Assembly: GCF_009649175.1 (NCBI RefSeq)
Contig: NZ_WJPO01000010.1
Location: 40,059-104,058, forward strand
DNA length: 64,000 nt
Source: Rhodovulum strictum
Lineage (GTDB): Bacteria > Pseudomonadota > Alphaproteobacteria > Rhodobacterales > Rhodobacteraceae
Reading direction: 5' to 3'
In this document: positions 1 through 12,484 of the stretch, one piece after another
Position numbering within the stretch: the first letter of the stretch is position 1
Layout of the letters: each line of letters starts with the position of its first letter
Made by a program: the position numbers and the translations under genes
Notes under the pieces: generated by a model
Told to the model about the DNA's origin: nothing
What the model saw: only the letters and a program-made list of their open reading frames with translations
Database searches by the model: none

Positions 1-1959
1 GTCAGGTGGGTGATCGTCACCGCGTTCGAGCGGCGCTTGGCCAGCGTCGCCTCGGAGGGGTTGTTCGAGGCATAGAGATAGACGTTCGGCATGTCGCCGA
101 TCAGCCGGTCGGGCCAGTCGCGCGCGCCCATGCCCGCCTGCTTGCCCGGCATGAATTCCAGCGCGCCATGCATCCCGAAATGCAACAGCACATCCGCCCG
201 GAAGCTGTTCTTGAGCCACAGGTAGAAGGCGCTGAAGGCATGGGTCGGAGCAAAGCCGCGTTCGAACAGCAGGCGCATCGGGTCGCCCTCGTAGCCGAAG
301 GTCGGCTGCACGCCCACGAAGACATTGCCGAACTCGCGGCCCAGCACGAAGACGCCGCGCCCGTCGGACCGGATCTTGCCGGGCGCAGGGCCCCAGACCG
401 CCTCGATCTCGGACAGCCAGGGCGTGCCGCGCACCAGATCGTCGGCGGGCACATGGGCGCAGACATTGGCCTCCTGGCCGTATTGCTTGGCGTTGCCCTC
501 AAGGATCGCCTGCCGCAACTCGTCCACGCTGGCGGGCAATTCGCCGACCTGATAGCCCTCGGCCTTCATGCGGTGGAGCGTGTTGAACAGGCTTTCGAAG
601 ACCGACAGATAGGCCGCCGTCCCGACCGCACCCGCATTGGGCGGGAAGCCGAACAGGATCACGCCCACCTTGCGTTCGGCAACCCTTGACCGGCGCAGCC
701 GCGCCAGCCGCTCGACCCGCGCGGCCAGCGTCGTCACCCGTTCGGAACAGGCGGCCATGGCCTTGCTTTCGGTCATGCAGGCGCAGCTTTTCTGGCAGCC
801 CTGACAGCCCTCGGGGCCGTGGCGGCCGCCAAAGACGGTGGGCGAGATCGCTCCGTCAAGCTCGGGCAGCGCGATCAGCATCGTGGTCTCGACCGGCCCC
901 AGCCCGCCCGACGAGGCGCTCCACTGGCCAAGGGTCTGGAATTCCAGCGGATGCGCGGCGACGTAAGGCACATCGAGACCGCTGAGAACCTCGACAGCGG
1001 CATCGCTGTCGTTGTAGGCAGGCCCGCCGATCAGGCTGAACCCGGTCAGCGAGACCAGCGTATCGACATGGACCCCGGTTTCGCCCCTGAAATAGGCGTC
1101 GATGGCCGGGCGCGCGTCCAGACCGCCCGCAAAGGCCGCGATCACCCGGATGCCGCGCTCTTCCAGCGCCCGGATCACCGCATCGTAATGCGCCGTGTCC
1201 GAGGCCAGGATATAGGACCGCATCAACAGGATGCCGACCGTTGCCACGGGCTGCGCCGGGCGCGGCAGGTGGGCGAGGTCGGTGGTGATGCCATGCGGCA
1301 GGTCGGGGTGGTAAAGACCGACTTCGGGGTATTCGACCGGCGCTTCGGAATGGGCACCACGCCACGCCTTTTCATGGGCGTAGCGCGAGACGAGGAAGCG
1401 GACCATCTGCTCCACATTGTCGTCCGAGCCGCCCAGCCAGTATTGCATGGTCATGAACCAGGCGCGCAGATCCTGCGCCTTGCCGGGCAGGTATTTCAGC
1501 ATCTTGGGCAGACGCCGCAGCATCGCCATCTGCTTTTCGCCACCAGTCCTGGGCGCCTCTCCCTCCTTGGAGCCGCGCAACTTCTTGAGAAGCTTCATCG
1601 GACCCGAGGCGGGTTTCGACATGTCGAGATCGCCCATCCTGGTCAGGGTCACGATCTGCTTGTCAGCGATGATCCCGATCATTGCGTCGCATTGATCGCG
1701 CCGCGCCTGAAGATCAGGCAGGATCGCGGTGATATGTTCCTCGATGAACAGCAGGTTGGCGATGATGATGTCGCCATGGCGAACGTCTTCGCGGGCGCGG
1801 GCCAGCGCCTCGGGATTCTCGGCCCAGGTGGCGGCGGCGTGGACCGAGACGGTCAGCCCCGGGAAATCGTCGCGCAGCCGCTCGGTGACGCGAGCCGCGG
1901 GCCCGGCCGAATGGGAATCCAGCGTGACGATGACGACTCGGTAGCCGGGGGCGTGGCGA

Positions 1960-1970
<11 letters not shown>
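1..1970 (-). CDS. bchH: Mg-protoporphyrin IX chelatase large subunit BchH (partial, C-terminus off the left edge)
   Basis: BchH binds protoporphyrin IX and, with BchI and BchD, inserts Mg2+ in the first committed step of bacteriochlorophyll synthesis. The frame stays open from the ATG at 1970 to the left edge, about 656 of roughly 1190 residues. The N-terminus reads [20 protein letters not shown], typical of BchH. Near the edge the peptide [20 protein letters not shown] matches the conserved BchH/CobN core. The start codon lies inside the end of bchB (11-bp overlap), so translation is probably coupled. It is the last visible gene of a bchF-N-B-H operon. Family identification is secure; the C-terminal part cannot be judged. 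Confidence 0.96.
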
Positions 1971-5299
<3,329 letters not shown>

Positions 5300-5355
5300 C
5301 CTCCGACTCCCTGACAGACGGTGGCGGGTTCAAGTTAGACCTCGGCAGCGGAAAG

Positions 5356-5373
5356 TGTCAATTGTAATTTACA
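5356..5373. promoter_or_regulatory. PpsR/CrtJ operator, bchF-proximal
   Basis: The sequence TGTCAATTGTAATTTACA is a perfect TGT-N12-ACA palindrome, the known PpsR/CrtJ recognition pattern. Read leftward it contains TTGACA at its bchF-proximal end, so a bound repressor would cover a -35 element for bchF. The second palindrome lies 144 bp to the right. CrtJ/PpsR dimers are known to bind paired sites cooperatively. Confidence 0.85.
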
Positions 5374-5499
5374 CTCTTTCCGTCTACACTCCCCCTTCAA
5401 GGAGAGGTGTCCCCGGTCCAGGGGCAGCTGTTAAAGCCAATAAAAATCATAAGGCTAAGCTGCTTTTGCTTGATTCCTCTCCACAGGGCGGCGAGGAAG

Positions 5500-5517
5500 T
5501 GTCAATTGGCTTTGACA
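5500..5517. promoter_or_regulatory. PpsR/CrtJ operator, aerR-proximal
   Basis: The sequence TGTCAATTGGCTTTGACA is a second perfect TGT-N12-ACA palindrome in the bchF-aerR gap. Its right end includes TTGACA (5512-5517), a candidate -35 hexamer for rightward transcription toward aerR. This suggests autoregulation of the aerR-ppsR pair. The identical half TGTCAATTG in both sites supports a shared binding protein. Confidence 0.83.
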
Positions 5518-5596
5518 ACACTGGACAGTGGCAGGACGGGGCCCGCGGCCGGGCCGTCACGAATCCGTTCCGCGGACCTTCGGGAGGGTGCGCAGG

Positions 5597-6397
5597 ATGC
5601 ATGACACGCGCAAGACACCGGCGCCCGAGCCGGGTCAGGGGCGGCATGGCGAGGTGGAATCGCTTGCAGCCCAGGTGCTGTCGGCACTGGCCCAGCGGTC
5701 GGGACAATCCGGGCATGCGCTGGACGAGGTCATGCTGGCGCGGTTTTGCAGCGATGTCCTGAAGGGCGGCAAGTCGATCCAGACGGATTCGATTGCCGAT
5801 CTGCTGCGCCAGGGCGTCGGCGTGGCCGCGATCCTGGACGGTTATATCCCCGCAGCGGCGCGCGAACTCGGCGAGCGCTGGTGCCGCGACGAGTTGAGCT
5901 TTGCCGATGTCACCATCGGCGCGGCGCGGTTGCAGGCGATCCTGCGCGAACTCAGCGCGCCCTGGGTGACCGACGCGGTCACCCCGACCGACGCGCCGAA
6001 CGTGATGCTGATCGTGCCGCTCGAGGAATTTCACACGCTGGGCGGCATGACCGCGACCAGCCAGTTGCGCCGCATGGGCATTTCGGTCTGCCTCTGCCTG
6101 GGTCAGACCGAGGACGAGATCCTTCAGAAGGTGGCCTCGCGGCGGTTCGACATGATCGCGATCTCGGTCTCCTGCCGCCAGAAGCTGGACGCGGCACGGC
6201 GGCTGGTCGGCGAGATACGCAATGCGGCGGGCGACGGGGTGCCGGTCGTGATCGGTGGGCGGGTGGTCGAGGCGGCCGACGATGTCTGCGCGCTGACCGG
6301 GGCCGATCACGCGACGGTCGACCCGCGCGAGGCGCTCAAGCTGTGTGGGGTCCGCGCGCCGGTTCCGGCGCCGAATGACCGTTTGTCGAGGATCTGA
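5597..6397 (+). CDS. aerR: Cobalamin-binding transcriptional antirepressor AerR/PpaA
   Basis: AerR (PpaA in R. sphaeroides) binds vitamin B12 and modulates PpsR/CrtJ repression of photosynthesis genes in response to light. The chosen ATG gives MHDTRKTPAP and 266 residues; a GGGAGGG Shine-Dalgarno lies 8 bp upstream. The frame is open upstream to 5528, so a longer product is possible, as long and short forms are known for AerR. Residues about 134-255 form a B12-binding fold with EFHTLG (His-146), resembling the DxHxxG cobalamin motif. The gene sits directly upstream of ppsR, the usual arrangement, and is expected to be co-transcribed with it. Confidence 0.93.
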   Translation: MHDTRKTPAPEPGQGRHGEVESLAAQVLSALAQRSGQSGHALDEVMLARFCSDVLKGGKSIQTDSIADLLRQGVGVAAILDGYIPAAARELGERWCRDELSFADVTIGAARLQAILRELSAPWVTDAVTPTDAPNVMLIVPLEEFHTLGGMTATSQLRRMGISVCLCLGQTEDEILQKVASRRFDMIAISVSCRQKLDAARRLVGEIRNAAGDGVPVVIGGRVVEAADDVCALTGADHATVDPREALKLCGVRAPVPAPNDRLSRI

Positions 6398-6434
6398 GTA
6401 TGTGGGGGCGGCCGTTCCGGCCGAATGAATCGGG

Positions 6435-7859
6435 TTGACGTCACGGGGCACGAAATACTGGAACAGCGGCGCCGTGCCGTTGATCGCCCCCGAGATGCTG
6501 GGCGAAATCATCGCCACGGCCTCTGACCTTGCGATCGTCATCTCGCTTGAGGGACGTATCCTGTCGGTGCTGGTCAATGCCGGGCACCGCGCCCATGGCC
6601 AGCTTGACCACTGGGAAGGCTGCGACATCCGCGACGTGCTGACCGAGGACAGCCAGCCCAAGCTGGAAGCCAAGCTGCGCCTGTTCGCCGAAGGCGGCGA
6701 CAGCGCCCGGCCGGTCGAACTGAACCACACCGATGGCAAGAGCTGGGATTTCCCGGTGCGCTACTCGTTCCACCGCATCGGCCCGAATGGCGGCGTGCTG
6801 CTGATGATGGGCCGCGACCTGCGCCCCATCGCCGAGATGCAGATGCAACTGATCGAGGCGCAGATGGCGCTGGAGCGGGACTACGAAACCCAGCGCGAAT
6901 ACGACACCCGCTATCGCGTGCTCAGCGAGGCGACGCGCGATGCATTTGTCTTCGTGGGCACGCGCTCGGGCCGGGTGATCGACGCCAATCCGGCCGCCTG
7001 CACGCTGCTGGGCGTGGCGCGCGCCGATCTGATCGGCAGCGCCTTTTCTCAGGAATTCGACGGCCGGCGGCGGGCCGAGTTCGTCGAGACGCTGAACCTG
7101 CGCGCGATGGACAACGCCGCCGAGCCGATCGAGGCCGAGGCGCGGCGCAGCCGGACGCCGGTGCGGATCGTCGCCACGGCCTTTCGTGCGGCGGGCGAGC
7201 CGCTGATCCTGTGCAGGTTGGACGCGGCCGAGACCCAGGGCGCGGGCACCGGCGAGATGGCCGAGACCCTGCGCGCCTTTTTCGAGGAAGGCGTGGATGC
7301 CATCGTCTTCACCGAGCCCGATGGCACGATCCTGACCGCGAACGAAAGCTTTCTGGGCCTTGCCGACGCGCCGCAGGTCGCCTCGGTCAAGGGCCGTTCG
7401 CTGGGCGATTATCTGGTGCGCGGCAGCGTCGATCTGCGCGTGCTGGTCGAGAACGCGACGCGGTCCGGCCAGATGCGGATGTTCGCGACCAAGCTGGCGG
7501 GGGAATATGGCGCGCAGATCTCGGTCGAGATCTCGGCCACCTACCTGTCGGACCGGGTCCATCCCTGTATCGTCTTCGTGATCCGCGACGCGAGCCGGCT
7601 GGAAGGCGTGCGCAAGCCCGGCGTCGCCGTGTCGGACGACGCGATGCGCAGCGTGATGGAACTGGTCGGCTCGGCCACGCTGAAGGATATCGTCGCCGAG
7701 ACGACCGATGTGGTCGAGAAGATGTGCATCGAGACCGCGGTGGAACTGACCCGCAACAACCGGGTGGCCGCCGCCGAAATGCTGGGTCTGTCGCGACAGA
7801 GCCTTTATGTGAAGCTCCGCAAATACGGGCTTCTCAGCCGAGACGGGGGCCACGACTGA
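6435..7859 (+). CDS. ppsR: Photosynthesis gene repressor PpsR/CrtJ
   Basis: PpsR/CrtJ represses bch, crt and puc genes under oxygen by binding TGT-N12-ACA. The 474-residue protein has an N-terminal PAS-like part, two PAS domains (about residues 155-265 and 275-390) and a C-terminal Fis-type helix-turn-helix (NNRVAAAEMLGLSRQSLYVK). Cys-260 and Cys-431 are 171 residues apart, exactly the spacing of the redox cysteines Cys-249 and Cys-420 of CrtJ. The upstream frame closes with a stop at 6426, so the first possible start is the TTG at 6435; no good Shine-Dalgarno is seen. A GTG 13 codons later is the alternative. It follows aerR by 37 bp. Confidence 0.95.
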   Translation: MTSRGTKYWNSGAVPLIAPEMLGEIIATASDLAIVISLEGRILSVLVNAGHRAHGQLDHWEGCDIRDVLTEDSQPKLEAKLRLFAEGGDSARPVELNHTDGKSWDFPVRYSFHRIGPNGGVLLMMGRDLRPIAEMQMQLIEAQMALERDYETQREYDTRYRVLSEATRDAFVFVGTRSGRVIDANPAACTLLGVARADLIGSAFSQEFDGRRRAEFVETLNLRAMDNAAEPIEAEARRSRTPVRIVATAFRAAGEPLILCRLDAAETQGAGTGEMAETLRAFFEEGVDAIVFTEPDGTILTANESFLGLADAPQVASVKGRSLGDYLVRGSVDLRVLVENATRSGQMRMFATKLAGEYGAQISVEISATYLSDRVHPCIVFVIRDASRLEGVRKPGVAVSDDAMRSVMELVGSATLKDIVAETTDVVEKMCIETAVELTRNNRVAAAEMLGLSRQSLYVKLRKYGLLSRDGGHD

Positions 7860-7914
7860 GCCCCGCCATGAGGATTGTCAGCCCCGTGCGGGTTAAGGAG
7901 AGCATGCGCAAGAC

Positions 7915-8823
7915 ATGACCGATATTTCCAACGCCCAGCCCCGGCGCCTGCCGGAGCCCGCCGCCATGGTGACGCTGATCAAGCCGATCACATGGTTCCC
8001 GCCGATGTGGGCCTATCTCTGCGGCACCGTCTCGTCCGGCGTGTCGCCGTTCTCCAGCATCGGACTGGTGCTTCTGGGCATGTTCCTTGCCGGCCCCGTG
8101 GTCTGCGGCATGAGCCAGGCGGCGAATGACTGGTGCGACCGGCATGTGGACGCAATCAACGAACCCTATCGCCCGATCCCCTCGGGCCGCATCCCGGGCC
8201 GCTGGGGGCTTTACATCGCGCTGGCGATGTCGGCGCTGTCCCTGCTGATCGGCTGGCAGCTTGGCCCCTGGGGCTTTGGCGCCACCGTGCTGGGCGTGGC
8301 CGCAGCCTGGGCCTATTCGGCCGAGCCGGTGCGGCTGAAGAAATCGGGCTGGTGGGGGCCGGGGCTGGTGGGCCTTTCATACGAGACGCTGCCCTGGTTC
8401 ACCGGGGCCGCGGTGCTCGCGGCGGGGGCGCCGTCGATCTATGTCGTCGTGATCGCGTTGCTTTACGGGATCGGCGCGCATGGCATCATGACACTGAACG
8501 ATTTCAAGGCGCTGGAAGGCGACCGCAAGATGGGCGTCAATTCGCTGCCCGTCACGCTGGGCCCCGAAAAGGCGGCCTGGGTCGCCAGCATCGTGATGGC
8601 GGTGCCGCAGGTCGTGGTGATCGCGCTGCTCTGGCTCTGGGACCGGCCGTTCCATGCCGCGGGCGTGGCCGCCGTTCTGCTGGCGCAGTTCTGGGCCATG
8701 TCGGTGATGATGAAGGACCCCAAGGGCAAGGCACCCTGGTATAACGGCGTCGGCGTCGTGCTTTATGTCTCGGGCATGATGATCTCGGCCTTCGCGATCC
8801 GCACGCTTGGGGCCGGTGCATGA
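7915..8823 (+). CDS. bchG: Bacteriochlorophyll a synthase BchG
   Basis: BchG is a membrane prenyltransferase of the UbiA superfamily that esterifies bacteriochlorophyllide a with geranylgeranyl or phytyl diphosphate. The 302-residue protein shows the Asp-rich diphosphate-binding motif NDWCDRHVDAINEPYRP (residues 71-87), a second Asp region (TLNDFKALEGDRKMGVNSLP), and about eight to nine hydrophobic segments. It starts 55 bp after ppsR and overlaps the next gene by 4 bp. The order bchG-orf428-bchP-idi is that of R. capsulatus. Confidence 0.96.
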   Translation: MTDISNAQPRRLPEPAAMVTLIKPITWFPPMWAYLCGTVSSGVSPFSSIGLVLLGMFLAGPVVCGMSQAANDWCDRHVDAINEPYRPIPSGRIPGRWGLYIALAMSALSLLIGWQLGPWGFGATVLGVAAAWAYSAEPVRLKKSGWWGPGLVGLSYETLPWFTGAAVLAAGAPSIYVVVIALLYGIGAHGIMTLNDFKALEGDRKMGVNSLPVTLGPEKAAWVASIVMAVPQVVVIALLWLWDRPFHAAGVAAVLLAQFWAMSVMMKDPKGKAPWYNGVGVVLYVSGMMISAFAIRTLGAGA

Positions 8824-10109
8824 CGCTTTCCTGGCTCCAGATCGTCCGGCTGGGCCTGGTGCAGATGTGCATCGGGGCGGTCGTGGTGCTGACCACCACG
8901 ACCTTCAACCGGCTGATGGTGGTCGAGCTGGCGCTGCCGGCGATGCTGCCGGGCTTTCTGGTGGGCCTGCATTACGCGATCCAGATCACGCGACCGAACT
9001 GGGGCTTCCTGTCCGACACCAAGGGCCAGCGCACCCGGTTCATCATCGGCGGCATGGCGGTTCTGGCGCTGGGCGGGTTCGGGGCGGCGGCGGGCGTCGT
9101 CGTTCTGGAACAGGACCATTTCTGGGGCCTTGTGGTGTCGCTCCTGGCCTATGTGCTGATCGGCATTGGCGTCGCGGCATCGGGCACCTGCCTGCTGGCG
9201 CTTCTGGCCACCGCCACCGCGCCAGAGCGTCGGGCGGCGGCGGCGACGATCACCTGGCTGATGATGATCGGCGGCATCGCGATGACGGCGGGCGTTGTCG
9301 GCCAGTTCCTCGACCCCTACAGCCCCGAGCGGCTGCTGCGCGTGGTCGGCACCGTGGTCATTGCCGCGATGGTGGTGACCACGCTGGCGATCTGGGGCAT
9401 CGAACGGGGCGTCATCACCCGGCGCGAGCCCGAATCCACCCCCTTCCTGCAAGGCTTCCGCGAGATCTGGGCGGAGCGGCGCGCGCGCATCTTCACCTTC
9501 TTCGTGTTCCTGTCGATGACCGCCTTCTTCATGCAGGAACTCATCATCGAGCCCTATGCCGGTCTGGTCTTCGGCTATACGCCGGGGCAATCCACCTCGC
9601 TTTCGGGGCTGCAACATGCGGGTGCCTTTGTCGGCATGGTGGTCGTGGGCATCGCCTGTTCGGCGCTTCGGATCGGTCCGCTGCGCAACTGGGTGGTGCT
9701 GGGCTGCATCGGCTCGGCGCTGGGGCTGTCCTCGGTCGCGGCGCTGGGCAATTACGCGCCGCATCTGCCGCTGGCGCCTGCGGTGATCGCCACGGGCTTT
9801 TTCAACGGCGTCTTCACCGTGGCCGCGATCAGCGCGATGATGGCCATGGCAGGCGAGGGCCGCAATGCGCGCGAGGGCACCCGCATGGGCATGTGGGGCG
9901 CAGCGCAGGCGATCGCCGCCGGTTTCGGCGGCTTTCTGGGCACCGCCGCGGCGGACCTGATGCGGACCTTCATGGATGACGCACCGGCCTTCGGCACGGT
10001 GTTCATGGCCCAGGCGGTGCTGTTCCTGCTCGCCGCCTGGATGGCAGCGAGAATCATCGAATCCAACCGACCCACAACTGAAAACGCGGGCCTTGTCCCG
10101 GGGGAGTGA
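8820..10109 (+). CDS. PucC-family membrane protein (ORF428-like, BCD/MFS family)
   Basis: This 429-residue polytopic protein belongs to the PucC/LhaA/ORF428 branch of the major facilitator superfamily, thought to help deliver bacteriochlorophyll to, or assemble, light-harvesting complexes. About twelve hydrophobic segments are visible, with the family-like stretches GLHYAIQITRPNWGFLSDT and GLQHAGAFVGMVVVG. It is placed between bchG and bchP exactly like orf428 of R. capsulatus, with 4-bp overlaps on both sides. That position favours the ORF428 subgroup over PucC or LhaA. The precise substrate is unproven in this family. Confidence 0.9.
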   Translation: MTLSWLQIVRLGLVQMCIGAVVVLTTTTFNRLMVVELALPAMLPGFLVGLHYAIQITRPNWGFLSDTKGQRTRFIIGGMAVLALGGFGAAAGVVVLEQDHFWGLVVSLLAYVLIGIGVAASGTCLLALLATATAPERRAAAATITWLMMIGGIAMTAGVVGQFLDPYSPERLLRVVGTVVIAAMVVTTLAIWGIERGVITRREPESTPFLQGFREIWAERRARIFTFFVFLSMTAFFMQELIIEPYAGLVFGYTPGQSTSLSGLQHAGAFVGMVVVGIACSALRIGPLRNWVVLGCIGSALGLSSVAALGNYAPHLPLAPAVIATGFFNGVFTVAAISAMMAMAGEGRNAREGTRMGMWGAAQAIAAGFGGFLGTAAADLMRTFMDDAPAFGTVFMAQAVLFLLAAWMAARIIESNRPTTENAGLVPGE

Positions 10110-11296
10110 TGCACATGATCTTTGACGTCGTCGTTGTCGGAGGCGGCCCCGCCGGGGCCACGGCCGCCGAGGATCTTGCCCGGTCGGGCAAGAAGGTCGC
10201 GCTGATCGACCGCGAGGGGCGGATCAAGCCCTGCGGCGGCGCGATCCCGCCCCGCCTGATGAAGGATTTCGACATCCGTGACGAGCAGCTCGTGGCCAAG
10301 ATCGACACCGCGCGAATGGTCTCGCCCTCGGGCCGCTTTGTCGACATCCCGATCGAGAACGGTTTCGTCGGCATGGTCGACCGCAAGGATTTCGACCCCT
10401 TCCTGCGCGCCCGCGCCGAACGCGCCGGGGCCACGCGGTTCACGGGCACCTTCCTGCGCATCGAGCGCGAGGAGGAAAAGACCTTCCTCGTCTTCCGCGA
10501 CAAGGAAAGCCGCGAGGAAATGCGGCTTCAGACGAAATACGTCATCGGCGCCGACGGGGCGCGGTCGGACGTGGCCCGCGCCGAGGTGCCGGGCGGCGAC
10601 AAGATCCCCTATGTCATCGCCTATCACGAGATCATCGACGCGCCGATGGCGGTGGGCAACTACCAGCCCAATCGCTGCGATGTGATCTATGACGGCCGGA
10701 TCAGCCCCGATTTCTACGGCTGGGTCTTCCCGCACGGGCATACCTGCTCGGTCGGGATGGGCACCGGCGTCGACGGGTTCGACCTCAAGCAGGCAACGGC
10801 CGATCTGCGCAAGATGGCGGGGCTCGATCAGTGCGAGACGCTGCGCAAGGAGGGCGCACCGATCCCGCTGCGCCCGATGGATCGCTGGGACAATGGCCGC
10901 GACGTGGTCGTGGTAGGCGATGCCGCGGGCACCGTGGCGCCCAGCTCGGGCGAGGGCATCTATTACGCGATGTATGGCGGACGGATCGGCGCGATGGCGG
11001 TCTCGGCCGCGCTGGCCTCGGGCCGGGCATCGGACCTGAAACTGGCACGCCAGATGTTCATGAAGGACCACAAGAACACCTTCCGCGCGTTGCAGGCGAT
11101 GCAGGATGCCTACTACCACACCGACGAGCGGCGCGAGCGGTTCGTCTCGCTCTGCCATGACGTGGACGTGCAGACGCTGACCTTCGAAAGCTACATGAAC
11201 AAGAAGCTGACGAAGAAGCGCCCGCTGGCCCATATCAAGATCGGCATCAAGAATGTCGCCCACCTGACCGGCCTCGTCTCGCCGCAATTCACATGA
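10106..11296 (+). CDS. bchP: Geranylgeranyl reductase BchP
   Basis: BchP reduces the geranylgeranyl tail of bacteriochlorophyll (or geranylgeranyl diphosphate) to phytyl in three NADPH-dependent steps. The 396-residue flavoprotein has an N-terminal dinucleotide-binding loop GGGPAGATAAEDLARSG from about residue 11. A second FAD motif, VVVGDAAGTVAPSSGEGIYY, lies near residue 270. These are the hallmarks of the BchP/ChlP branch of FAD-dependent reductases. Overlaps of 4 bp with the PucC-like gene and with idi place it in one translationally coupled operon. Confidence 0.96.
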   Translation: MMHMIFDVVVVGGGPAGATAAEDLARSGKKVALIDREGRIKPCGGAIPPRLMKDFDIRDEQLVAKIDTARMVSPSGRFVDIPIENGFVGMVDRKDFDPFLRARAERAGATRFTGTFLRIEREEEKTFLVFRDKESREEMRLQTKYVIGADGARSDVARAEVPGGDKIPYVIAYHEIIDAPMAVGNYQPNRCDVIYDGRISPDFYGWVFPHGHTCSVGMGTGVDGFDLKQATADLRKMAGLDQCETLRKEGAPIPLRPMDRWDNGRDVVVVGDAAGTVAPSSGEGIYYAMYGGRIGAMAVSAALASGRASDLKLARQMFMKDHKNTFRALQAMQDAYYHTDERRERFVSLCHDVDVQTLTFESYMNKKLTKKRPLAHIKIGIKNVAHLTGLVSPQFT

Positions 11297-11823
11297 GCGA
11301 GATGATCCCGGCCTGGGTGAATGGCGAACTGACCCCCGTCGAGAAGCTGGAGGCCCACAGACAGGGCCTCCGCCACAAGGCGATCTCGGTCTTCGTGATG
11401 GATGGCGAAAAGGTGCTGTTGCAGCGCCGGGCGCTGGGCAAGTACCACACGCCCGGCTTCTGGACGAATACCTGCTGCACCCATCCCCGCTGGGACGAAA
11501 GCGCCGAGGATTGCGCCCGGCGGCGGCTGAAGGAAGAGCTGGGGATCACCGGCCTGCCGCTGGATTTCCGCCAGCAGGTCGAATACCGCGCCGATGTCGG
11601 CAATGGCCTGATTGAGCACGAACTGGTCGATATCTTCGTCGCGCCGGCGGGGCCGGATCTGCTGATCGAGATGAACCCCGACGAGGTCATGGACGTGAAG
11701 TGGATCGACCTGCACGACCTCGACCGCGCGGTGAAGGCCGAGCCCGATGCCTATACGCCCTGGCTGCGCATCTATCTCGACCAGCACCGCGAACGCATCT
11801 TCGGCACGCTGTCGCCTGCATAG
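11293..11823 (+). CDS. idi: Isopentenyl-diphosphate delta-isomerase, type I
   Basis: Idi interconverts isopentenyl and dimethylallyl diphosphate, feeding the geranylgeranyl supply for bacteriochlorophyll tails and carotenoids. The 176-residue protein is a type I (Nudix-fold) enzyme. Cys-62 in NTCCTHP and Glu-110 in GLIEHELVD match the catalytic Cys and Glu of the E. coli enzyme, and a Nudix-like segment ESAEDCARRRLKEELGI is present. It is the last gene of the bchG operon (4-bp overlap with bchP) and is followed by a strong hairpin. Confidence 0.96.
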   Translation: MSEMIPAWVNGELTPVEKLEAHRQGLRHKAISVFVMDGEKVLLQRRALGKYHTPGFWTNTCCTHPRWDESAEDCARRRLKEELGITGLPLDFRQQVEYRADVGNGLIEHELVDIFVAPAGPDLLIEMNPDEVMDVKWIDLHDLDRAVKAEPDAYTPWLRIYLDQHRERIFGTLSPA

Positions 11824-11831
11824 GGCGGCCT

Positions 11832-11874
11832 AGCCCGCCGGTCTGCCGGGTTCGCCCGGCGGCTGGCGGGGCTT
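11832..11874. terminator. Hairpin between convergent idi and Nudix-like gene
   Basis: A long imperfect inverted repeat centred on a TTCG tetraloop (GCCGGG-TTCG-CCCGGC, 11845-11860) extends outward to about 21 paired positions and ends in GGGGCTTT on the idi side. It sits between the idi stop and the stop of the convergent gene, so it probably terminates the photosynthesis operon and perhaps works both ways. Confidence 0.7.
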
Positions 11875-12351
11875 TCAGTCGAACCAGGACAGAAACCAGG
11901 CCCGTGCGGTGCGCTTCGGCGGCTTCACGGACAATGTGCGCAGCAGCGCGGCCAGTTCAGGCTCATTGACCTGACTGGCCGCCGCCGAAACCTCGAACCA
12001 GCGGCGTTTGCGCGTGCGGCGGTTCTTCCAGTCGCTGCGCAGCCGTTCGACCACCATCGGGAACACCTCGACATCGCAGGTCATCACCGCGCCATCGGGC
12101 ATGATCCGGTCATAGCTGTAGCGGCCGATCGGGTTGATGCCGACATGGCCGACAACGCCGGCGCGGTCCAACGCCTGGGTTTCGGCGGTCTTCCAGGGGG
12201 TGCCGCCATCGAAGCGCCAACCCTTGGGCATCACCCAGCGCCCCGACCCGCGCGCAGTGACCATCAGCACATGAAGCGTGCCGTTCGAACTCCAGCGCAT
12301 CGGCAGGGCAGCGATCTCGTTTCCGGTTCTTGATCTGTCGCGATGGGCCAT
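11875..12351 (-). CDS. Nudix-family protein with degenerate Nudix box
   Basis: The 158-residue product has the layout of alphaproteobacterial Nudix hydrolases of the diphosphoinositol-phosphate hydrolase type: VLMVTARGSGRWVMPKGW, then a GG-containing box, then a GRYSYDR segment. The box reads GGTPWKTAETQALDRAGVVG. Where the consensus has R-E-x-x-E-E, this protein has T-Q-A-L-D-R, so the metal-binding glutamates are mostly missing and hydrolase activity is doubtful. The ATG at 12351 has AGGA 4 bp upstream; an ATG one codon earlier and an open frame to 12423 are alternatives. It converges on idi. The function is not known. Confidence 0.75.
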   Translation of the reverse strand: MAHRDRSRTGNEIAALPMRWSSNGTLHVLMVTARGSGRWVMPKGWRFDGGTPWKTAETQALDRAGVVGHVGINPIGRYSYDRIMPDGAVMTCDVEVFPMVVERLRSDWKNRRTRKRRWFEVSAAASQVNEPELAALLRTLSVKPPKRTARAWFLSWFD

Positions 12352-12484
12352 CATGTCCTGAAGCACCTTTCGCCGGGTTCGACACTCACACCTGCTGCGC
12401 AAGGACCGAGGAGCGCGCAACAAAGCGACTCGCGGAAACTAGCGGGCAAAGGCGAACGCGGTGTTGCCGGGGCGTGCGCTGGGT

